Positions 61,812 to 64,000 of a stretch of 64,000 bases of DNA are shown one piece after another. Under the pieces are notes generated by a model. The model did no database searches and had not been told where the DNA came from. It saw only the letters and a list, made by a program, of their open reading frames with translations. This stretch comes from Buttiauxella agrestis (GTDB lineage Bacteria; Pseudomonadota; Gammaproteobacteria; Enterobacterales; Enterobacteriaceae), in NCBI RefSeq assembly GCF_900446255.1, contig NZ_UIGI01000001.1, positions 1-64,000 of the forward strand, given 5' to 3'. The position numbers and the translations under genes were made by a program. The first letter of the stretch is position 1, and every line of letters starts with the position of its first letter.

Positions 61812-62291
61812 ATGGCGAATTTAACATATTTAACACTTGTCGGACAAAATCAGGGAAAAATCTCAGCGGGTTGTATGTCGCTGGACTCTGTGGGAAATAA
61901 AGCACAAATTTCCCATCTGGATCAGATTCTTATTTATGAATTAACTCACGCCATTTCCCGCGATCAAAATGCTTGTCATCACCCGGTTATAATCACCAAA
62001 CCTATTGATAAATCTTCACCTTTACTTGGCAAGGCTATTTCTGAGAACGAGATTTTGACATGCGATTTCGATGTCTATATGACAAATAAATTTGGTATTA
62101 ATGAATTGTTCTACAAAATAAAGCTAACTCAAGCCCGAATGACTGATATTCATCTGACACTACCCAATAATTTAAGTGACCCTAACGGACAACCGCATGA
62201 GGTAATATCACTTTCCTATGAAACCATAACATGGGAACATTGTACCGCAGGAACCAGTGCATATAGTTTGTGGAGCGACCGAGTCTATTAA
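61812..62291 (+). CDS. hcp: Hcp-family type VI secretion tube protein
   Basis: A 159-residue Hcp/TssD protein forming hexameric rings of the T6SS tube, which also carry small effectors. Diagnostic segments are YLTLVGQNQGKISAGCMSLD near the start, HHPVIITKPIDKSSPLLGKA and the C-terminal SYETITWEHCTAGTSAYSLW. AAAGGAG precedes the ATG. No tssB, tssC or other T6SS core gene is in the window, so it is an orphan hcp with an effector gene directly downstream. The AT-rich base use differs sharply from the bcs genes. Confidence 0.93.
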   Translation: MANLTYLTLVGQNQGKISAGCMSLDSVGNKAQISHLDQILIYELTHAISRDQNACHHPVIITKPIDKSSPLLGKAISENEILTCDFDVYMTNKFGINELFYKIKLTQARMTDIHLTLPNNLSDPNGQPHEVISLSYETITWEHCTAGTSAYSLWSDRVY

Positions 62292-62386
62292 ATATCATTA
62301 AAATAAATATTTGAAATTCCATTCATAAGTTATTTTTATAAATGCAATTTCACGGCAAGGAAAGTTGTCATCATTGAGAGGATGCA

Positions 62387-63148
62387 ATGTTACATTTTGT
62401 AATGGACTATGCAAAAAGAGATGTGAAGAGTAAGAGACTAAAACTCAATTGTGGTCGGTTAGGCCAGTTCGATGTATTAAGCGGCCAGGAACCTTATACC
62501 AATATCCCAGAATGTTCATTTAAAAGCGGGACTGCTATCCCTCCGGGTAAATACTGGATCGTTGATCGGCCCGTAGGGAGTTTGAAGAATAGGGCAAGGG
62601 CGACATTTATTGATTTGTGGAAAAATACATTTATTAGTGGTGAAACGCCCTATCATCAAAACTGGTTTGGTTTATTCAGTGACAAAACAATGAGTAATGA
62701 ACTCCCTGTTTATAATAAAATAAGAAGTGCTTTTTGCCTGCACCCATTAAATGCTGATGGAAGTGGTGTATCTGAGGGGTGTATTACTTTTTATAGTGTG
62801 CCTGATTTTTTATTTGTCAGAAGAGCACTATTACACCAGAGGAAAACTAAGGTGTTTGCAGTTGGTCAAAAACTAGAAGTTTATGGTTACATTCATGTAA
62901 TAAATAATCCGACCATCCATGATGACTATAAAAATGGAAATTTGCCCGATCCCCATAATTTTTTCACAGAGTCTTTAGGTATTGATGATTATAATAATTT
63001 ATTGCAAAGAGGCGAGGTGAGCAACGCATTGTTACGAGAGAATGCCTGCTATGGGCAGGCTGCAGATGATTTTCGGACATTTAGAGAACAACATAATAAA
63101 TCTGAGTCAGATCTAAGAACGGGTGTTTCCATTACCATTATAAAATAG
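62387..63148 (+). CDS. Tlde1-like L,D-transpeptidase T6SS effector (DUF2778)
   Basis: A 253-residue protein with the DUF2778 arrangement: TAIPPGKYWIVDRPVGS, NWFGLFSDKT and the catalytic stretch CLHPLNADGSGVSEGCITF with His119, Ser129 and Cys132, matching the HxxxxxxxSxGC pattern of L,D-transpeptidase-related effectors. In Salmonella, Tlde1 acts in the target periplasm by cutting and altering peptidoglycan stem peptides. No signal peptide, as expected for T6SS cargo. It follows hcp by 95 bp and precedes a membrane protein by 12 bp. The tail after about residue 185 is not recognised. Confidence 0.85.
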   Translation: MLHFVMDYAKRDVKSKRLKLNCGRLGQFDVLSGQEPYTNIPECSFKSGTAIPPGKYWIVDRPVGSLKNRARATFIDLWKNTFISGETPYHQNWFGLFSDKTMSNELPVYNKIRSAFCLHPLNADGSGVSEGCITFYSVPDFLFVRRALLHQRKTKVFAVGQKLEVYGYIHVINNPTIHDDYKNGNLPDPHNFFTESLGIDDYNNLLQRGEVSNALLRENACYGQAADDFRTFREQHNKSESDLRTGVSITIIK

Positions 63149-63160
63149 AGCTAAGTCTTG

Positions 63161-63745
63161 ATGAAAATTATTATAAAACCTTATTTTTTGTTTTTTGGTT
63201 TGACGACTTCTATGCTGAGTGTTCTTTCTATAGTGTTTTATTTTAGAGACTTGACTCTATGGGTGTGCACTAAATGGAAACAACAAGCTGATATATTCGA
63301 TAGGGTCTGCGATTTTTTCCAACTCGGTGTTACATGTTATTTTTTATATGGTTTTTTGTTCATGCCAGTTTTTTATATTATTATAAATAATATAGCGAAT
63401 AAGTTTATTAATGCTAATGAAAAGAAACAATCTACAATTAAGCGTTTGTTTGTGCGGTCGTGTTATTACACATTTGTTTATATTATTAGCGTCAGTATAA
63501 TGTCTTTAGCACTTATGATCCTTATGTATTTATTACCTCTGGACCTTATGTTTGATGATTTATATCATACCATGAAGAAGGAATACGGTTGGTATAGTGG
63601 TGGAGTATATGATTTTAATCCTCTGTTCGCTGATTTCTTAATATTTGTGCATACCATTTTACCTCTTTCTATTTGTCATGCCATTTCAAAGACCCTGAGG
63701 GAAACCCTCTCTGGAGATCCTTCACCTGAAAATGAGCAGGAATAG
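63161..63745 (+). CDS. Polytopic membrane protein, probable immunity protein
   Basis: A 194-residue protein with four likely transmembrane helices, around residues 8-28, 55-78, 105-130 and 163-185. I do not recognise the family. Its place 12 bp after the effector, same strand and same AT-rich composition, point to an immunity protein guarding the cell against the Tlde1-like enzyme. Such a toxin acts in the periplasm, which fits a membrane location, though known Tlde1 immunity proteins may not be polytopic. The ATG at 63161 is preferred over a TTG one codon upstream. Confidence 0.65.
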   Translation: MKIIIKPYFLFFGLTTSMLSVLSIVFYFRDLTLWVCTKWKQQADIFDRVCDFFQLGVTCYFLYGFLFMPVFYIIINNIANKFINANEKKQSTIKRLFVRSCYYTFVYIISVSIMSLALMILMYLLPLDLMFDDLYHTMKKEYGWYSGGVYDFNPLFADFLIFVHTILPLSICHAISKTLRETLSGDPSPENEQE

Positions 63746-63942
63746 AAATGTGTTGTCAGGGTTTTCAACGATTGTTGTTACGTCGAAGGATGGGGTTTCC
63801 CCATGCCTCTTACTCACCAGAGAATCTTGCTTACAGAATTCCCCTATTCGGCCGCTACAACATCTAAAACCCACCACAATGCAGTATACTCAGCCTGCAC
63901 AACAATATGTCTATCAGGGCACAGTCATTGCGGAGAGTTAGT
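63746..63942. promoter_or_regulatory. Leader of pdeK
   Basis: About 200 bp between the AT-rich island and pdeK. TATACT at about 63886 is a -10 candidate with no strong -35. A small inverted GGGG-TTT-CCCC lies near 63791. GGAGAG just before 63943 is the ribosome-binding site of pdeK. The short frame across this stretch is not credible as a gene. Confidence 0.4.
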
Positions 63943-64000
63943 TTGCGAGTCAGTCGTTCGTTAACGATTAAACAGATGGCAATGGTGTCAGCCGTTTCCG
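63943..64000 (+). CDS. pdeK: Start of c-di-GMP phosphodiesterase PdeK (truncated by window edge)
   Basis: The last 58 bases encode LRVSRSLTIKQMAMVSAVS from a TTG start, which agrees with the start of E. coli PdeK/YhjK (HmsP-like GGDEF-EAL membrane protein) as recalled. GGAGAG lies upstream. In E. coli pdeK also flanks the bcs genes. Only 19 residues are seen, but the match is specific. Confidence 0.85.
   Translation, partial: MRVSRSLTIKQMAMVSAVS

Noticed and set aside
63732-63941. 69-codon open frame after the membrane-protein gene
   Set aside because: Overlaps the previous stop, has no recognisable features and covers the pdeK leader.

Overview
The window is a stretch of an enterobacterial chromosome (order Enterobacterales, family Enterobacteriaceae, close to but not Escherichia). 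Nearly every core gene is recognisable as an E. coli orthologue in familiar local order: dnaA-dnaN-recF-gyrB, yidB, yidA, dgoRKADT, yidR, yidQ, ibpAB, yidE, yidP; then yiaD, bisC, yiaC, tag, yhjY, yhjX, eptB, a tRNA-Pro gene, dppABCDF and the start of pdeK (yhjK). ERIC repeats and REP-like palindromes support the assignment. I cannot fix the genus from sequence alone.

Layout. 1-5.7 kb: replication genes, with dnaA entering truncated at the left edge. 5.7-9.2 kb: a LysR regulator divergent from a medium-chain oxidoreductase, then yidB and the HAD phosphatase yidA. 9.2-14.1 kb: D-galactonate catabolism (dgoRKADT) with a clear pair of DgoR operators. 14.1-18.9 kb: yidR, yidQ, the small heat-shock genes ibpA and ibpB with ROSE-type RNA thermometers, and yidE. 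18.9-22.9 kb: an alpha-glucoside PTS permease and 6-phospho-alpha-glucosidase with a GntR regulator. 23-26.8 kb: D-serine utilisation (dsdA, dsdX, divergent dsdC). 26.9-29.3 kb: a polar amino-acid ABC importer. 29.3-31.3 kb: emrD and the SOS-controlled tisB/istR toxin-antitoxin locus. 31.3-32.4 kb: two poorly known envelope genes at a synteny junction relative to E. coli K-12. 32.5-41.4 kb: yiaD, bisC, yiaC-tag, yhjY, yhjX, an HD hydrolase, eptB. 41.5-48.8 kb: tRNA-Pro(UGG), an unknown lipoprotein and the dipeptide importer dppABCDF. 48.8-50.4 kb: a structured GC-rich intergenic element and a Fic-fold protein lacking the motif histidine. 50.4-61.7 kb: a complete type I cellulose operon, bcsO-Q-A-B-C-D-Z. 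61.8-63.75 kb: a visibly AT-rich island with an Hcp tube protein, a Tlde1-like L,D-transpeptidase effector (DUF2778) and a four-helix membrane protein that is the likely immunity factor. The window ends in the first codons of pdeK.

How they work together. The catabolic modules (galactonate, alpha-glucosides, D-serine, dipeptides, amino acids) each carry their own transporter and regulator or operator. The bcs operon (PilZ-bearing synthase) lies beside the c-di-GMP phosphodiesterase gene pdeK, so cellulose output is probably set by c-di-GMP. The Hcp-effector-immunity trio was inserted between these two partners and is the most likely recent acquisition. Several RNA-level controls are visible: two thermometer hairpins, IstR/tis mRNA complementarity, a hairpin covering the yidR ribosome-binding site, and alternative hairpins before dgoT. 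All assignments rest on reading the sequence and on recalled family knowledge; no database search was run.
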